This document shows, piece after piece, positions 25,989-35,045 of a stretch of DNA of 64,000 nt. The translations under genes were made by a program, and so were the position numbers. A model generated the notes under the pieces. That model saw only the letters and a program-made list of their open reading frames with translations, was not told the origin of the DNA and did no database searches. Source of the DNA: Cohnella abietis (GTDB lineage Bacteria > Bacillota > Bacilli > Paenibacillales > Paenibacillaceae); NCBI RefSeq assembly GCF_004295585.1, contig NZ_AP019400.1, positions 2,137,501-2,201,500 of the forward strand, written 5' to 3'. The first letter of the stretch is position 1. The number at the start of each line of letters is the position of its first letter.

Positions 25989-27335
25989 TCAGCCCTTTCT
26001 CTGACCTGTCAGATCATTAGCACGGGGGGTGAAGAGTGCAAAATAAGGCTCTCCGAAGCTCCGTAGATTGCATAAATAAACAATTAAAACAAAGAACAAT
26101 ACTGCAATACCAGTGATTCCGTAAATCATAGCGATGATAACGAACCAATATTTGATTAGTCGGATGGACTGGCTGAATGTCGAATTGGGGATAACGAAAT
26201 TGGAAATCGCTACAACTGATGTGACGATGATCATAATGCTGCTGACTAGTCCAGCTTGCTGGGCCGCTTGTCCAAGAATGAGACCGCCTACCGTTGTTGC
26301 AGTTGAACCAACGAAACGGGGAAGACGGATGCTTGCTTCAATAAGGGCCTCGATCATAAACAACATAATGAATACCTCGACGAAAGAAGGATAGGGCACA
26401 CCTGCTCGGCTACCGTCGATAGTAAAGGCAAGCTGAACGCGAAATATTTCTGGGTTGTAGGAGACGATCGCCACATACAAAGCGGGCAGGAGGATAGTTA
26501 AAGTAATTGCGCAATATCGCATAACAATGAGAAAGCAGCTAATCCAGAAGGATTCGTAATCGTCGTCCATGGCATGCATAAAGTCAAATAACCTAACAGG
26601 CAGAATAACGGCAAACCGACTGCCATTAAGCAAAATGACAACCTTCCCTCTGCGCAGCATGACGGCTACACGATCGGGGCGTTCCGTCTGCAAAAGAGTC
26701 GGGAAAAATCGGTGACTCTTATCTGTCAGCTCCTTTACCAGCTGTCCGGAGGCTTGGAGCAAATCGATGTTCATTTTGTCCAATTGCTTGTGGAGCAGCT
26801 TAAGAACCTTATCATTCACGAATTTCTTATCATAAAGAATCATAATAGCCGTATGCGAGTAGTTTCCCTTCTCGTACGGTACTGTCGCTAAGGATGGCAC
26901 GTTATACCGTGTACGGATGAGGTATAGATTGACGTCTAGATCCTCAGTTAATGCAGATTGTGGACCTTGAAGCGAGGCTTCTACCTCAGTGGTATCAGCT
27001 TCTGTCACTAAGGAGCGATCAGATTTGAAGGAGTAGCATTGCTCCTCGATTTGGATGAGAACGTATCCTTTAAGTAGAAGGTTCGGCCAATCTTTATTAT
27101 TATTTGCTTCTTGATATTTCGGATTTGAATGAAGCATTCTGCGAAACTCGTCCGGATCGAAACGGTAGGAGAAAGGGACTAGTAGCCCATCTTTAATTCG
27201 TTCATCACACAGGTTTGGAAAATAAGCAATTTCCATCTGCCAGAAGCCATTGTCTAAAGTATCCGTGAGCAAGTCAGAGGAGCCATCGAATAAACTTCTT
27301 ATGTCCGCGAGCATTCCTTCATCATCACCCTTCAT
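25989..27335 (-). CDS. gerA: Germinant receptor A subunit (GerA family)
   Basis: A 448-residue GerA-family protein: an N-terminal soluble domain (residues ~1-250) including TDKSHRFFPTLLQTERPDRV and RGKVVILLNGSRFAVILP, and a C-terminal membrane domain starting near DDDYESFWISCFLIVMRY with RLPRFVGSTATTVGGLILGQAAQQAGL. The last is the most conserved family block. The A subunit forms the oligomeric ion channel of nutrient receptors. It is first in the operon, divergent from rph; the ATG has AAAGGATGG upstream. Forespore (sigma-G) expression would be expected, but no clear promoter was found. Confidence 0.92.
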   Translation of the reverse strand: MKGDDEGMLADIRSLFDGSSDLLTDTLDNGFWQMEIAYFPNLCDERIKDGLLVPFSYRFDPDEFRRMLHSNPKYQEANNNKDWPNLLLKGYVLIQIEEQCYSFKSDRSLVTEADTTEVEASLQGPQSALTEDLDVNLYLIRTRYNVPSLATVPYEKGNYSHTAIMILYDKKFVNDKVLKLLHKQLDKMNIDLLQASGQLVKELTDKSHRFFPTLLQTERPDRVAVMLRRGKVVILLNGSRFAVILPVRLFDFMHAMDDDYESFWISCFLIVMRYCAITLTILLPALYVAIVSYNPEIFRVQLAFTIDGSRAGVPYPSFVEVFIMLFMIEALIEASIRLPRFVGSTATTVGGLILGQAAQQAGLVSSIMIIVTSVVAISNFVIPNSTFSQSIRLIKYWFVIIAMIYGITGIAVLFFVLIVYLCNLRSFGEPYFALFTPRANDLTGQRKG

Positions 27336-27472
27336 TTTCCATCCTTTGTATATTGCCCCAAGCCATTCGGATCATACGCTAAAGTGTGCACGAATCGAAT
27401 ATGCGACTTAAGATGCTTTTGTGGGCAACCTTTGGTAAAATGAGAAGGATTCAGTTACTGGGAGGCAGAAAA

Positions 27473-28219
27473 ATGAGATCCGACGGCAGACAATACCGTG
27501 ATCTGAGAAATTTTGCGGTCACGCTTCATCCGAATAAATACGCAGAGGGCTCTGTGCTCATCGAAGCGGGAAATACGAAGGTGCTATGTACTGCATCTGT
27601 AGAAGAGAGGGTTCCCCCGTTTCTGAAGGGACAGGGTAAGGGCTGGGTTACGGCTGAATATTCCATGCTTCCTCGTGCAACGCACACTCGTAATCAAAGA
27701 GAGGCGGTAAAGGGTAAGCTGACTGGACGTACGATGGAAATTCAACGTCTCATTGGGCGTGCTCTCCGTTCAGTTGTAAACCTTCATGCCCTTGGTGAAA
27801 GGACGATTACTCTCGACTGCGATGTGCTCCAAGCAGATGGGGGAACACGGACGACTTCCATAACGGGTGCATACATTGCATTGGCGTTAGCGATACATAA
27901 GCTTGCAGGAACTCATTCCTTCGACAAATACCCGCTTACTGATTTCTTGGCTTCCATTAGTGTTGGAGTCATTCAAAATCAGGCGGCAGTGGACTTAAAC
28001 TACGAAGAAGATTCCAAAGCTAAGGTAGACATGAATGTAGTTATGACCGGCGAAGGCCAGTTCGTAGAAGTGCAAGGTACAGGGGAGGAAGCTCCATTTA
28101 CTCGTGCTGAGCTCGATAATATGCTTTCACTAGCAGAAGAAGCGATCTATAAGCTCATTCAATTGCAGAAGGATACCTTGGGTGCTGCTGGAGAACGGAT
28201 TGGCGGAGGAAAAGCATGA
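27473..28219 (+). CDS. rph: Ribonuclease PH
   Basis: A 248-residue RNase PH that trims tRNA 3' ends phosphorolytically. The ATG at 27473 has GGGAGG 7 nt upstream; the open frame begins further upstream but the usual N terminus is [12 protein letters not shown]. Signature parts are [49 protein letters not shown] and [15 protein letters not shown]. Length matches the family. It overlaps the next gene by 4 bp, the same rph-rdgB order as in other Bacilli. Confidence 0.97.
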   Translation: MRSDGRQYRDLRNFAVTLHPNKYAEGSVLIEAGNTKVLCTASVEERVPPFLKGQGKGWVTAEYSMLPRATHTRNQREAVKGKLTGRTMEIQRLIGRALRSVVNLHALGERTITLDCDVLQADGGTRTTSITGAYIALALAIHKLAGTHSFDKYPLTDFLASISVGVIQNQAAVDLNYEEDSKAKVDMNVVMTGEGQFVEVQGTGEEAPFTRAELDNMLSLAEEAIYKLIQLQKDTLGAAGERIGGGKA

Positions 28220-28875
28220 TTTCGGAAGGTAGCACATTACTAGTCGCTACTCGTAATCGAGGTAAAGCGAAGGAGTTTCGCGAAGCCTTTCAGCAAATCG
28301 GGATAACAGTGAAGGATTTGTATGAGGTAGAAGGTATTCCGGATATCGAAGAGACCGGAGAAACCTTCGCTGATAATGCCTACTTGAAAGCAAAAACAGT
28401 AGCAGATATTCTAGGCTTGCCTGTGCTTGCCGACGATTCCGGGCTGTGCGTGGATGCTTTAGATGGAGCTCCAGGCGTATATTCTGCTCGTTATGCTGGT
28501 GAGGAAGCTAACGATGAAGCTAACAATGCGAAGCTGCTTCAGGAGCTAAAGAGCAGGGTCGAGGGCTATGCTCAGTCAGAGCAAGACGTTTCTGAACAGG
28601 ATTCGGTACCTGCTCCAGAGCTGTTAAGCTCTGCTCGGTTTGTATGTACGCTAGTTCTATACGATCCGCAAGACGGGAGTAAGCTTGTGGCTGAAGGTAC
28701 GGTGGAAGGTCATATTCTTCGAGAGGCACGCGGAAGCGATGGCTTCGGATATGATCCATTGTTCTGGCTTCCTGCGCTTAATCGCAGCATGGCAGAGCTA
28801 TCATTAGAGGAAAAAAATGCGATAAGCCATCGCGGACAAGCTTTACGTCGATTGCTTGAGCTAATTGAGCGATAA
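28216..28875 (+). CDS. rdgB: XTP/dITP diphosphatase (RdgB/HAM1)
   Basis: A 219-residue non-canonical purine NTP pyrophosphatase that removes ITP and XTP. Motifs are [13 protein letters not shown] (substrate loop), [24 protein letters not shown] (metal-binding Asp) and [14 protein letters not shown] with the final [11 protein letters not shown]. About 20 residues between the SARYAGE block and CTLVLYD ([17 protein letters not shown] region) are longer than in typical RdgB proteins. Coupled to rph by ATGA. Confidence 0.96.
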   Translation: MISEGSTLLVATRNRGKAKEFREAFQQIGITVKDLYEVEGIPDIEETGETFADNAYLKAKTVADILGLPVLADDSGLCVDALDGAPGVYSARYAGEEANDEANNAKLLQELKSRVEGYAQSEQDVSEQDSVPAPELLSSARFVCTLVLYDPQDGSKLVAEGTVEGHILREARGSDGFGYDPLFWLPALNRSMAELSLEEKNAISHRGQALRRLLELIER

Positions 28876-28886
28876 TGTTGCTTTAT

Positions 28887-28930
28887 AAAATCCTCCAAAA
28901 CCATTTTTTTAATGGGGTTGGAGGATTTTT
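28887..28930 (+). terminator. Terminator of rph-rdgB operon
   Basis: The arms AAAATCCTCCAA and TTGGAGGATTTT form a 12-bp stem followed by a T-run. Confidence 0.9.
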
Positions 28931-29088
28931 ATATAAGTGTTGCGGGGCAATTAGGGATGCTTATCTAATATACCTGATCTCCAGGGCAAACAAATATTAG
29001 CTCGAATTCGTAGCTTCACTTCTCCATACTAATTAACAGCACAATCTCATACGCGTCCTCTCTTCGCGGTAACCCCTCGAACAAAGGG

Positions 29089-29767
29089 GCTAGGGAAACG
29101 GCATGAATGGTAGGAGATATACAGAAATTTCGAGCAACGAGGCTAGGGAAGGGGCACGAATAGAGTGAGGTATACGAAATATTCGAGCAACGAGGCTGGG
29201 GAGAGGCACTTTTGGAGTGAGGTGTACGAAATATTCGAGCAACGAGGCTGGGAAGAGGCACTTTTTGAGTGAGGTGTACGAAATAATCGAGCAACGAGGC
29301 TGGGGAGAGGCACGACTAGAGTGAGGTGTACGAAAAATTCGAGCAACGAGGCTGGGAAGAGGCACCTTTGGAGTGAGGTGTACGAAATATTCGAACAACG
29401 AGGATGGGGAACGGCACGACTAGAGTGAGGTGTACGAAAAATTCGAACAACACGGTTTGGGAGAGGCACGACTAGAGTGAGGTGTACGAAAAATTCGAGC
29501 AACGAGGCTGGGAAGAGGCACTTTTTGAGTGAGGTGTACGAAATATTCGAGCAACGAGGCTGGGAAGAGGCACCTTTGGAGTGAGGTGTACGAAATATTC
29601 GAACAACGAGGTTGGGGAGAGGCACGAATAGAGAGAGGTGTACGAAAAATTCGATCAACAAGGCTGGGGAGAGGCACGAATAGAGTGAGATTTACGAAAT
29701 ATTCGAGCAACGAGGCTGGGGAACGGCACGAATAGAGAGAGGTGTACGAAAAATTCGAGCAACGAGT
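29089..29767. repeat. 52-bp tandem repeat array 2 (13 units)
   Basis: The TACGAA element recurs at 29120 (variant TACAGAA), 29173, 29225, 29277, 29329, 29381, 29433, 29485, 29537, 29589, 29641, 29693 and 29745, an exact 52-bp period after the first step. The consensus is TACGAAATATTCGAGCAACG, AGGCTGGGGAGAGGCACGA and TAGAGTGAGGTG. It is clearly the same family and orientation as array 1 but forms its own subfamily (GAGGCTGGGGA instead of GGGGTGTGGAA). It keeps the CGAA-N3-TTCG dyad except in a few units. No gene is supported in 28931-29786. Confidence 0.95.
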
Positions 29768-29786
29768 ATCGTGAGGTCGGCAAACA

Positions 29787-29832
29787 AAAACCAGTCTAAC
29801 ACTTACTCGTGTTTGGACTGGTTTTCTTTTTT
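29787..29832. terminator. Terminator downstream of asparagine synthetase gene
   Basis: The arms AAAACCAGTC and GACTGGTTTT extend with AACAC/GTGTT; T-rich sequence flanks it on either strand. It fits the minus-strand gene ending at 29881. Confidence 0.8.
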
Positions 29833-29880
29833 GGGATTGAATAGCCTTACTAGATGGTCTCATAGTCTAGCCGAATCAGC

Positions 29881-31737
29881 TTATAAAACAAGCTTCACTT
29901 TATAGTGCCTCAGCCAAAAATCCATTTGCAGCAAATAGGCGAATAGCTGTGGGCCGGACATGAGCTGTCCGAACCAGGGGAGGTGGGAGTTGGTATCGGA
30001 TGCTGAGGCCAGCTCTCTAATTTTAGGTACATTGATAAGAGGCAGCAGGGGGCAGCTTGGATCATCAAGCCTTTCTAATAGCTGTGTCCGGACAGCAGTT
30101 AAATAGTTAGGGTTGTGGGTCTTGGGATAGGGACTTTTTTTGCGATACAGCACATCTTCTGGAAGAACACCCTCCAGAGCCTTCCGTAAAATACCCTTTT
30201 CACGGTTCCCAGCAATTTTAATGTTCCACGGAATATTCCATACATATTCGACAAGTCTGTGGTCACAGAACGGTACTCGTACCTCAAGGCCAACTGCCAT
30301 ACTCATCCGGTCTTTACGATCAAGCAGCGTAGGCATGAATCGTGTAATGTTCAGGTAGGACATTCGGCGCATTCGGCGTTGTGCTTCGTCCTCTCCGGGT
30401 AATTCAGGAACCTCTGCTACAGCCTGTGAATACCTGTCAGATAAGTATTCGTGTGGACGAAGCTTCTCCCTTAGCTCAGGAGAGAGTATGCTGGCTCGCA
30501 GGTCTGTTGCTAACGACCATGGAAAAGTATCTGCTTTCAGCGCTTCTTCCCGGTGAAACCAAGGATAACCACCGAATATTTCATCAGCAGCTTCTCCTGA
30601 GATCGCTACGGTTGCCTCCTTCTTAATTTCTCGACTAAATAAAAACAAAGAAGCATCAATATCAGCCATACCCGGTGTATCCTTAGCAAGGACAGCAGCT
30701 TCGAGTGCGTTAACTAACTCGGGAGTATCGAATTGGACAGGGTGATGAACTGTCGATAAGTGGTCAGTCATACGCTTAATCCAAGGTGCATCTGAATTGG
30801 GCTGAAAGTCATGCGCTTTAAAATGCTTATCATTATCGACGTAATCAACTGAGAAGGTGTGCACGTTTCCTTGATTGTTCTGCTTGTAGTAGTTTACTGC
30901 TAGTGCAGTTAAAGCACTGGAATCCAAGCCTCCCGATAGCAATGTACATAATGGAACATCAGATACAAGCTGCCTCTCGACCGTATCTTTGAGCAAAGCG
31001 CCAACCTTGTCGGCAGTTTGAGCCTCATCCTCCTCATGCTCGTTGCTTATTAGCTTCCAATAAGCGGATATTCTCATCCCATTCCGATCGTACTGAATGA
31101 AATGTCCAGGCTTTAATTCATGAAAATTTCGCCAAATTCCGTGTCCAGGAGTTCGAGCAGGTCCAATAACGAACAGCTCGGCAAGCCCCTCAGCGTCGAC
31201 TTCAGCCGGAACGTCTGGATGAGCCAGTATCGCTTTGGGCTCCGAGCCAAAGATAAATCTACCCTCTTCTCTGCGATAAAACAGAGGCTTTACCCCGAGT
31301 CTATCCCGAGCTACGAACAGCTTTTCTTCATCTGTTTGCCAGATTGCAAAGGCGAATATCCCGTTCAGCTTCTCTACACAGCCCGGTCCCCACTCTACGT
31401 AAGACAAAAGCAATGCTTCTGTATCGCATGTCGTGCGGAAGCGATAGCCCAAGCCTTCTAGCTCTTTCCGAAGCTCCGGGGCATTGTATAGCTCTCCGTT
31501 ATACACGATTACGCAATCGTGATTATCCGCGTCTTTGGCGGGTCGTACCATGGGCTGTGCTCCATTAGCAGGGTCCATGACAGACAATCTACGGTGGCCG
31601 AAGGCGCAATGCCGGGAAAGCCATGTTCCTGATGCATCCGGCCCTCGGAGCTCCAGTGTTTCGGTCATTTTCTCAATAGCATCCGCCTGAGTTGTCAAAT
31701 CCTTTTTCCAGTCTATCCATCCTGTAATTCCACACAT
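29881..31737 (-). CDS. asnB: Asparagine synthase (glutamine-hydrolysing)
   Basis: A 618-residue, two-domain enzyme. The N-terminal Ntn glutaminase begins MCGITGW with the catalytic Cys2, then LELRGPDASGTW and IVYNGELYN. The C-terminal synthetase domain has the ATP pyrophosphatase loop CTLLSGGLDSSALTAL, then ISGEAADEIFGGYPW and DRKDRMSMAVGLEVRVPFCDHRLVEYVW. It converts Asp, Gln and ATP to Asn. Length agrees with B. subtilis AsnB/AsnO paralogues; which one it matches cannot be decided here. Monocistronic. Confidence 0.95.
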   Translation of the reverse strand: MCGITGWIDWKKDLTTQADAIEKMTETLELRGPDASGTWLSRHCAFGHRRLSVMDPANGAQPMVRPAKDADNHDCVIVYNGELYNAPELRKELEGLGYRFRTTCDTEALLLSYVEWGPGCVEKLNGIFAFAIWQTDEEKLFVARDRLGVKPLFYRREEGRFIFGSEPKAILAHPDVPAEVDAEGLAELFVIGPARTPGHGIWRNFHELKPGHFIQYDRNGMRISAYWKLISNEHEEDEAQTADKVGALLKDTVERQLVSDVPLCTLLSGGLDSSALTALAVNYYKQNNQGNVHTFSVDYVDNDKHFKAHDFQPNSDAPWIKRMTDHLSTVHHPVQFDTPELVNALEAAVLAKDTPGMADIDASLFLFSREIKKEATVAISGEAADEIFGGYPWFHREEALKADTFPWSLATDLRASILSPELREKLRPHEYLSDRYSQAVAEVPELPGEDEAQRRMRRMSYLNITRFMPTLLDRKDRMSMAVGLEVRVPFCDHRLVEYVWNIPWNIKIAGNREKGILRKALEGVLPEDVLYRKKSPYPKTHNPNYLTAVRTQLLERLDDPSCPLLPLINVPKIRELASASDTNSHLPWFGQLMSGPQLFAYLLQMDFWLRHYKVKLVL

Positions 31738-31874
31738 GTGCCTTCAGCCCTCCTCTAAGCCTAAAAACCGATCAATAAGATGGATATGCGAAATTAGGCA
31801 TAAAATGTTTGTCCGCAGGGAGAAAATACGTAAAGAGTAACGGTCACTACCGACGGAGGGAGAAAGCTAACAAA

Positions 31875-32204
31875 ATGAACGATAACATTCAAGCTTATGA
31901 TTCGGAGAAAAAAACTTATTATGTATCGGTTGGAGCGGGACAGGTGCTGGAGGATAAGGAGGCGGCAGCCTTCGAGCTATCGATTTATGCCAATGAGGCG
32001 GAGCTGGACAAGCTTAAGGAGCTATTCGAGGAAACTCAGGACGCTGATGAAGACGAGGCTTTTCATTTCAGTGGATTGCCAACGGTAAGTGACTCGCCAG
32101 AGAATGATACATACGATGCGTTAATTAGCGATATTTATCGGATGATCTATGAGCTTGGCACAGATGAAACAAAGCGACATATTGAAACGATGGATATTTT
32201 GTAA
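31875..32204 (+). CDS. Conserved hypothetical protein
   Basis: An acidic protein of ~109 residues. ATG at 31875 (MNDNIQAYDSEKKTYYVSV) is chosen because the protein-like sequence starts there; GGAGGGAG lies 14 nt upstream, a long spacing. The first half resembles a small beta sheet, the second half is helical (YDALISDIYRMIYELGTDETKRHIETM). No domain is recognised. It may form an operon with the next two small genes, all on the plus strand and closely spaced. Confidence 0.6.
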   Translation: MNDNIQAYDSEKKTYYVSVGAGQVLEDKEAAAFELSIYANEAELDKLKELFEETQDADEDEAFHFSGLPTVSDSPENDTYDALISDIYRMIYELGTDETKRHIETMDIL

Positions 32205-32227
32205 AAGTGGGGAGGCTGGATCATTAA

Positions 32228-32566
32228 ATGGTGAACGTACGAGAAGCTCAATTTCGCAGAAGGCTGGATCGTGGAGGGCAATATTTTGCTGAAGTGGAGG
32301 TGTTCACTGATCATCATCGAGACCCGCAGCTGTTAGCTTACTTTCGTAATGGTTCCAAAGGTTCTTATTCACTCGTAAGACTAATAGCCAATAATGCCGA
32401 CTATGAAATCGATTGGTTTGATAATAATCTACATTCCGCATTTGAAGATTTGACGAAGCCAGTATCCTCTTCTTCTGACCATATGGAGGCAGACGAACGG
32501 AATCAATTCGCTGCCCAAATATTGGATTTCCCTGGTGTGTCAGAGGCATTAGAAAGGAATTTGTAA
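32228..32566 (+). CDS. Conserved hypothetical protein
   Basis: A 112-residue soluble protein (RRLDRGGQYFAEVEVFTDHHRDPQLLAYFRNG) of unknown family. GGGGAGG lies 12 nt before the ATG. It is situated 23 bp after the previous small gene. No motif supports a function. Confidence 0.6.
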   Translation: MVNVREAQFRRRLDRGGQYFAEVEVFTDHHRDPQLLAYFRNGSKGSYSLVRLIANNADYEIDWFDNNLHSAFEDLTKPVSSSSDHMEADERNQFAAQILDFPGVSEALERNL

Positions 32567-32605
32567 CAGATAAGAAAATTGCAAACCTGGGAGGTGAAAA
32601 AAGAG

Positions 32606-32737
32606 ATGGCGGATAAATTTAAGAAAAACAAAGGAAATCAAATGGCGAAAAAAGGGGAAGAGTTCGTTGAGCAAACTTTAAAGAACAATACCTTTCATCC
32701 TGCACAGAACAGCCCGGCTAACCCTCATAATCGTTAG
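32606..32737 (+). CDS. Small basic hydrophilic protein, 43 residues
   Basis: A 43-residue Lys/Asn/Gln-rich protein (ADKFKKNKGNQMAKKG ... PAQNSPANPHNR). The ribosome binding site GGGAGGTG is strong, 8 nt before the ATG, and a terminator follows. The composition is like that of minor small spore proteins, but I cannot match it to a known Ssp family. It is third in a compact group of small genes. Confidence 0.55.
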   Translation: MADKFKKNKGNQMAKKGEEFVEQTLKNNTFHPAQNSPANPHNR

Positions 32738-32755
32738 AGATCGCCTTAATTAACG

Positions 32756-32793
32756 AATAAGCTGCCATCTTTATAAGGGATAGCAGCTTATTT
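32756..32793. terminator. Bidirectional terminator
   Basis: The arms AATAAGCTGC and GCAGCTTATT enclose a short loop between the convergent small-gene operon and the GNAT gene. Confidence 0.8.
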
Positions 32794-32816
32794 GTGCTGG
32801 CTGGCTTACTTGTTAA

Positions 32817-33392
32817 TCAAGAGTTCAGCCACTTGACCATATGCCAGAAAGGCTTATGCCCTATGGTGATTTCCTTGTCGGCTTCATAGCCTAGCTTCAG
32901 GTAAAGGGAATGGGCGCTTTCATTATCTTTATCTACGTTAAGTGCAATTTTAGTGTAAAATCTATCGAATGCTCTTTGCTCGGCAGCAGATATAAGCTCT
33001 TTAGCGAAGCCTTTTCCTTGGTGCGCAGGATCGACCGCTAGAGCATCAATGTAGTATTCGTCTTTATCGGCCTCTTGGTCAATGATAATGGCAGCGTCAC
33101 CGTTGGGACTTAATTGCTTCAAATGCTCAATTATAGGCTCGTTGAGCTGGTCTGCGTCGCTGCCATGGTAGCATAGGATCATACCAGCGGGCTTGTCCTC
33201 GATTTGTTTAACGAGTATGCATGACGAGCTGAAACGGTTGCCATCGGCCGCGATAAAGGCTTCTAACTGCTTGAGAACGTCGGGTTCAGTCGTTGCGCCA
33301 GTCAACTGATAGGCAATGTCCTGTATAGCTAATAAAATGAGTTTAGCAATAGGGGCAGTATCTTGGGTTGTTGCAGATTTAATTGTAGTCAT
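32817..33392 (-). CDS. GNAT-family N-acetyltransferase
   Basis: A 191-residue GNAT. Motif A is YIDALAVDPAHQGKGFAKELISAAEQRA (residues ~118-145), followed by IALNVDKDNESAHSLYLKLGYEADKE (motif B), the usual order for this superfamily. The ATG follows AGGTGA. It is similar in organisation to YobR/YkkB-like acetyltransferases; the acceptor is unknown. Confidence 0.87.
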   Translation of the reverse strand: MTTIKSATTQDTAPIAKLILLAIQDIAYQLTGATTEPDVLKQLEAFIAADGNRFSSSCILVKQIEDKPAGMILCYHGSDADQLNEPIIEHLKQLSPNGDAAIIIDQEADKDEYYIDALAVDPAHQGKGFAKELISAAEQRAFDRFYTKIALNVDKDNESAHSLYLKLGYEADKEITIGHKPFWHMVKWLNS

Positions 33393-33423
33393 AGGCTCAC
33401 CTAAGCTTCTCTAAATTTGAAAT

Positions 33424-33444
33424 AAAAAAACCGCCAAGCGGCGA
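33424..33444 (-). terminator. Terminator of tRNA-Arg
   Basis: On the minus strand a CGCC-GCTT-GGCG hairpin is followed by seven T residues, 35 bp downstream of the tRNA 3' end. Confidence 0.75.
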
Positions 33445-33478
33445 TTTACGACGGTTGACGGGCTCGTTTATAGAAATA

Positions 33479-33555
<77 letters not shown>

Positions 33556-33622
33556 ACGCGAGAACTAGCATAACATATTATTTTTCGATAAGCAAGGATT
33601 ATAATTCCAAAATATATTTATT

Positions 33623-33654
33623 AAAAGAAAAAGGGCTGGATAATGCTCCAGCCC
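33623..33654 (-). terminator. Terminator of the stalk-domain protein gene
   Basis: On the minus strand GGGCTGGA-GCATTA-TCCAGCCC is followed by TTTTTCTTTT. Confidence 0.88.
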
Positions 33655-33701
33655 TCAATGCTTGTACCATAAGAAAGCATAAAAATTGCCGTTTATTTTA
33701 A

Positions 33702-34736
33702 TTATTTAAGCTTGAAGTATGTGAGGTAATCATCTGAGTTATTGCTCGATTTGTTGTCTTTAGAAATAACGAGATAGTTCTCTGCATTCTTATAAATTGG
33801 GAGGATGAATTTACCAGAAGCGGAGAAACTAGCAGATTCCCCAACCTTTAATTTCCTTAAATCCGTTGCAGTGTCAGTCGCTCTACCGAGAGAGCCATCA
33901 AATCCGGAAGTATTGCCACCGATAATACTGCTTTTCTCAGTTGTTTTTACACCCCAGATGGAAGGTTTGAAATAAACATTTAAGTATTCATCTTTATTTG
34001 AAGATTTAACTAATTTTGCGTTGTTAGCAGAAAATTTAATTGTAACTAGTAGATAGTCAATGGCCGCGTTTGCTTCTGGTTTTCTGAAGCCCAATTCTTG
34101 GATTTTATCTCTCGTGATTGGCTCTGTTTTCGTAACCGTGTAGCTGTAGGTTACTGATGTTTTAATGAAATCTTTTTTATCATTGGACTCATAGGAGTAG
34201 CTATCATTGAAAGTAAGGGTTTTGCCGAATGGAACTGGCTTGTCAAATGAGCCTAAGTTTCCTGTGGATACTGGTGCGTTATCATCCGAGTTGTCGGAGC
34301 TTGAAGAGTTATTCGAACCACTGGAATTAGAGCCACCGGAATTGGAGCTGCCAGAATTGGAACCGCTATTGCTTGATCCGTTAGAACTATTTGATGTGTT
34401 ATCTCCGTCTAAGTAAGGGATTCCGGATTGGTCGCCGCCGCTATTGATTGTAATAGTCGTCGTTTTTGGGTTCCAGTCAACTTCTGCACCGAGGGCTTCG
34501 GATACTGATTTAAGTGGAACGTATGTGGAGCCATTGTAGACAAGGGCTGATAAATTATTGCCTTTTGGGTCTTTTGGCTGCCAAGAAGAGCCATCTAGAA
34601 CGAATTTAATATTTTTATTTAATGCTGCCGTAATATTCTGTATTCCATTTGATGCTGTAACTCCGACTGTCGTGAATACGAGTGAACACGCTAATAATGT
34701 TGATACGAAAACTGATTTCTTGATCTGCACAAGCAC
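33702..34736 (-). CDS. Secreted protein with copper-amine-oxidase-N-like (stalk) domain
   Basis: A 344-residue secreted protein. A signal peptide covers residues ~1-29 (hydrophobic VSTLLACSLVFTTVGVTA). A stalk domain of the copper amine oxidase N-terminal type (~42-98) follows: KFVLDGSSWQPKD, ALVYNGSTYVPLKSVSEALGAEVDWNPKTTTI. Next comes a ~45-residue Ser/Asn/Gly linker and a C-terminal beta-rich domain (~160-344). This domain pair is very common in Paenibacillus surface proteins; ligand unknown. The start is GTG with AGGATG before it. Confidence 0.85.
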   Translation of the reverse strand: MLVQIKKSVFVSTLLACSLVFTTVGVTASNGIQNITAALNKNIKFVLDGSSWQPKDPKGNNLSALVYNGSTYVPLKSVSEALGAEVDWNPKTTTITINSGGDQSGIPYLDGDNTSNSSNGSSNSGSNSGSSNSGGSNSSGSNNSSSSDNSDDNAPVSTGNLGSFDKPVPFGKTLTFNDSYSYESNDKKDFIKTSVTYSYTVTKTEPITRDKIQELGFRKPEANAAIDYLLVTIKFSANNAKLVKSSNKDEYLNVYFKPSIWGVKTTEKSSIIGGNTSGFDGSLGRATDTATDLRKLKVGESASFSASGKFILPIYKNAENYLVISKDNKSSNNSDDYLTYFKLK

Positions 34737-34902
34737 ACATCCTGTTCGTTATATTTGACCCGCAGCATATTACAATATATACCATATTTCATCAATGTTA
34801 GGGGTCATTAGACCCAATATATCATTTGTTTCGACAAATTGGGAATAGATTTGGGCATTTTTCCCGTTTAAAGAATACCTTAAGATTTTGTCGAAAAGTG
34901 TA

Positions 34903-34938
34903 AAAAACAAAAAACACCCTATTACAAATAAGGTGTTT
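34903..34938 (-). terminator. Former tRNA-Gly terminator
   Basis: On the minus strand AAACACCTTATT-TGT-AATAGGGTGTTT forms a hairpin followed by TTTGTTTTTT. It lies just past the tRNA-Gly 3' end and probably ended the transcript of that tRNA before the prophage split it. Confidence 0.6.
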
Positions 34939-34951
34939 GAGTAAATATTAA

Positions 34952-34995
34952 TGGAGCGGGTGAAGGGAATCGAACCCTCGCCTCAAGCTTGGGAA
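34952..34995 (-). other. Prophage attachment site attL: displaced 3' part of tRNA-Gly
   Basis: On the minus strand it reads TTCCCAAGCTTGAGGCGAGGG, then TTCGATTCCCTTCACCCGCTCCA: the 3' anticodon arm, variable region, T arm, acceptor 3' strand and CCA of a tRNA-Gly (anticodon CCC). The sequence stops resembling a tRNA beyond 34996, and the 5' half is absent. A phage integrase follows at once. The intact tRNA-Gly should lie at the other prophage end, outside this window. Confidence 0.85.
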
Positions 34996-35045
34996 TTTCG
35001 ATTTCAACACCGGAATAACATGGGGCAAAGCCGTGGATACCTGAT

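Noticed and set aside
27371..27404. Sigma-G promoter for gerA
   Set aside because: GCATATT and GTATGAT-like boxes exist on the minus strand but the spacing is ~19-20 bp, too long to claim.
29089..29767. CRISPR array
   Set aside because: The whole 52 bp is repeated, spacers are not unique, and there are no cas genes.
29016..29863. Minus-strand frames across the second array
   Set aside because: Same artefact as in array 1: repeat-derived peptides without start signals.
34981..35045. Complete tRNA-Gly gene at attL
   Set aside because: Only the 3' portion matches; there is no D arm or 5' acceptor strand beyond 34996.
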